A stretch of DNA of 64,000 bases from Pseudomonas sp. MM213 (GTDB lineage Bacteria; Pseudomonadota; Gammaproteobacteria; Pseudomonadales; Pseudomonadaceae), in the NCBI RefSeq assembly GCF_020423045.1, contig NZ_CP081943.1, positions 434,001-498,000 on the forward strand. Direction: 5' to 3'. The notes beneath the pieces are model-generated. The model did not search any database, had not been told where the DNA came from, and worked only from the letters and a program-made list of their open reading frames with translations. Shown piece by piece: positions 62,375 to 64,000 of this stretch. Numbering within the stretch: the first letter of the stretch is position 1; each line of letters starts with the position of its first letter. A program made the position numbers and the translations under genes.

Positions 62375-62657
62375 GAGTCAGGCTTCCAATAGTGGGGTGG
62401 CAATACCTTTCACAACACAACGCGGTGTGCGCTGGGAGTGGAGACAGTGTTGCCTTTGATGCCGCGCTATTGGGTTCTGAACGTATTGAGTCCGATGCAG
62501 ATCGTCTTGACTCCTTGCCGATGCTGAATGAGAAGGGCCTCGGCGCTAATCCTCTCGCGGTGGAGGCCGGGCTTGTTTTACCATTCGGGCCCACCTGCTC
62601 AAGTGGCACGCGACCCGATGGTTGCGCGCCGTATTCAAATGGAAGGATCCCTGCGTC

Positions 62658-63113
62658 ATGTCCAATTCGTTGTTTCGCAAGCTCGCCTTGTCCAGCCTTC
62701 TCTTGCTCGCCGGTTGCGCTGCATCAACCCCGAATGCTCCGATTCCCGTTAAGTCCAAGGCCATTGAAGCTTTCACCGACGTCTGCCTGAAGACTGCGCC
62801 ATCGTTCGTCGGTTCGGCCGAAGCAGCCAAGCGTTACGGTATCGATGATCTGCAGGATATGGGCTTTACCCGTATCGGCTTCACGGCTGACAAAAACCTT
62901 GCGGTGCAGTTGTCTGCGAAAGAGTGCGTGGTCACGACTCCGAGTCAGTCCGACGATAGCCTGACCCGACAATTGCTGAGCGCTGTGCAGCCATATTCGC
63001 AGACAGCGGTGGCGGATCGTGTGCCGTCGAAGGTTAGCCTGCAGGGCGCAAACTTCATTCTTCAGCATGACCGTAATGGTGGTGAGGCTTACGTGCTGTT
63101 GCGCAATAACTGA
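62658..63113 (+). CDS. Lipoprotein of unknown function
   Basis: The 151-residue protein has a lipoprotein signal (LALSSLLLLAGCAASTPN; acylated Cys about residue 20). The mature part has KAIEAFTDVCLKTAPSFVGSAEAAKRYGI and an isolated pair of cysteines. I do not recognise the family. GGAAGGATC lies upstream of the ATG. It is the last gene of the block between the two inverted composite repeats. Confidence 0.78.
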   Translation: MSNSLFRKLALSSLLLLAGCAASTPNAPIPVKSKAIEAFTDVCLKTAPSFVGSAEAAKRYGIDDLQDMGFTRIGFTADKNLAVQLSAKECVVTTPSQSDDSLTRQLLSAVQPYSQTAVADRVPSKVSLQGANFILQHDRNGGEAYVLLRNN

Positions 63114-63516
63114 GCTGCGGTTTTTTAGTTTGCGGGGGAGTTGGATTTGGGAAGGGTGTACATATCCGTTGCTGTGGTAACGGCTGCTAATGGTTTCGCC
63201 CTTACGGCGAGTCACTTTCGAAAAGCGCGAAAGTAACCAAAGCGCTTTTGCCCCTTTCGTTCGGTGCCTCGCTGTGGCTCGGCATACCCTCGCTCCGGTC
63301 CTGCTCCGTGGGCCCGCCGCCATCGGCCATCCATGGCCGGGGGCGGCTAACCCGGCATCCTTGCCGGGTTGCCCACTACGCAGAACCTGCGCTCGGCCTC
63401 TCGAGGGGGCGACTACCGCCACAGGCCGCCGAGGCGGCCTGAAAGCCGACCTGGCTCATTTGCGTACGCGTTCTGCTTCACTGCTGCGTTCACTCATTCC
63501 GGACATGAACACCGAT

Positions 63517-63630
63517 CCCCTGTAGGAGCCGGCTTGCTGGCGATGGCGTCCGTCCAGCCAATACAAACGTCGACTGACCCACCGATATCGTCGGAACGCC
63601 GCCCGCATCAAGCCGGCTCCTACAGGGGGG
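63517..63630. repeat. REPIN, extra copy in composite repeat 2
   Basis: CCCCTGTAGGAGCCGGCTTG and its inverted partner ending at 63630; not present in composite copy 1. Confidence 0.88.
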
Positions 63631-63660
63631 ATCGTATTTTTCCAGACACCTATGCATTTC

Positions 63661-63767
63661 CCTTGTAGGAGCCAGCTTGCTGGCGATGGACGTCAACGAT
63701 AACGCGGGCTGTCTGAATGAACGCGTTGCCCGGTCGTTTTTCGCGGGCAAGCCTCGCTCCTACAGGG
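63661..63767. repeat. REPIN shared by both composite repeats
   Basis: CCTTGTAGGAGCCAGCTTGC at the left and GCAAGCCTCGCTCCTACAGG at the right. Its reverse complement aligns along its length with 60441-60546. Confidence 0.88.
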
Positions 63768-64000
63768 AATCGCGTTTGCTTTTGCTTCTCACCACTCATC
63801 AGGCCGAGCGTTAGCTCGCCTTCAGCTTTTGATCTGAGCGCCCCCTCGAGAGGCCGAGTGGAGGTTCTGCGCAGTGGGCAACCCGGCATGGATGCCGGGT
63901 TAGCCGCCCCCGGCCAGGGATGGCCGATGGCGGCGGGCCCACGGAGCAGGACCGGAGCGAGGGCATGGCGAGCCTTAGCGAGCCACCGAACGAAAGGGGC

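Larger units (their letters stand above)
63157..64000. repeat. Composite long repeat, copy 2 (inverted relative to copy 1; runs to window edge)
   Basis: Read left to right it is core (63157-63400), tail II (to about 63516), an extra REPIN (63517-63630), a REPIN matching copy 1 in reverse (63661-63767), tail I in reverse (63768-63850) and inverted core to the edge. Because tail II comes first and tail I last, it is the reverse complement of copy 1 with one added REPIN. The 887 bases after the last gene hold nothing else. Confidence 0.85.

Overview
The window looks like chromosomal DNA from a Pseudomonas of the fluorescens group. Coding is GC-rich and dense on both strands, gene content is typical of that group (AruF/AruG, HglS, AtoDAB, MntH, Ohr, DUF6124, DUF2790, an Hcp/VgrG pair), and short REP/REPIN repeats built on GTAGGAGC...GCTCCTAC occur in about fifteen intergenic gaps. 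No rRNA, tRNA, CRISPR array, transposase or prophage was found. Apart from the partial vgrG at the left edge, every gene called looks intact.

Layout. 1-1.9 kb: type VI secretion genes hcp and vgrG behind a candidate sigma-54 promoter with three upstream palindromes. 1.9-11.2 kb: a PfpI-like protein, the 2-oxoadipate dioxygenase HglS, a Baeyer-Villiger-type monooxygenase with an alpha/beta hydrolase, a MASE2-GGDEF diguanylate cyclase, an oxaloacetate decarboxylase-like enzyme, and an isolated aruF-aruG pair for arginine succinylation. 11.7-22.7 kb: cobF with a degenerate histidine phosphatase, an FtrA-like regulator with a rhodanese, a small amino-acid scavenging set (glutamine amidotransferase, periplasmic binding protein, desuccinylase-like enzyme), small metabolic enzymes, and a DUF6124 gene preceded by a strongly structured leader. 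22.7-31.5 kb: mntH, a LysR/oxidoreductase pair, atoD-atoA-atoB with a divergent LysR gene, and an amidase.

32-38 kb: a TetR repressor co-transcribed with mug and divergent from an EmrAB/OMF-type tripartite efflux operon that is followed by an aldo/keto reductase. 38-42.3 kb: LysR, DUF2790, a sarcosine/N-methyltryptophan oxidase-like enzyme, a tandem REP array, a lipoprotein and ohr. 42.5-48.1 kb: a permease, an iron alcohol dehydrogenase, an aldehyde dehydrogenase and a glutamine synthetase-like ligase in one direction, which suggests gamma-glutamylated amino-alcohol catabolism. 49.4-54.2 kb: a TetR regulator, a pyrroline-5-carboxylate reductase-like protein, an N-methylproline demethylase-like flavoenzyme and a betaine-type binding protein; two intergenic regions share an AAATGTAC operator motif, suggesting one betaine regulon. 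54.2-64 kb: a secreted chorismate mutase, a protein made of six 13-residue repeats, a TPR protein, an MFS symporter, and an AraC/DUF417/lipoprotein block flanked by two inverted copies of a composite repeat of about 0.8 kb.

The most unusual signals are the structured RNA-like leader at 19.45-19.65 kb, the sigma-54 promoter with three palindromes before hcp, the shared TetR operators in the betaine region, the inverted composite repeats at 60.1 and 63.2 kb, and the repeat protein at 55 kb.
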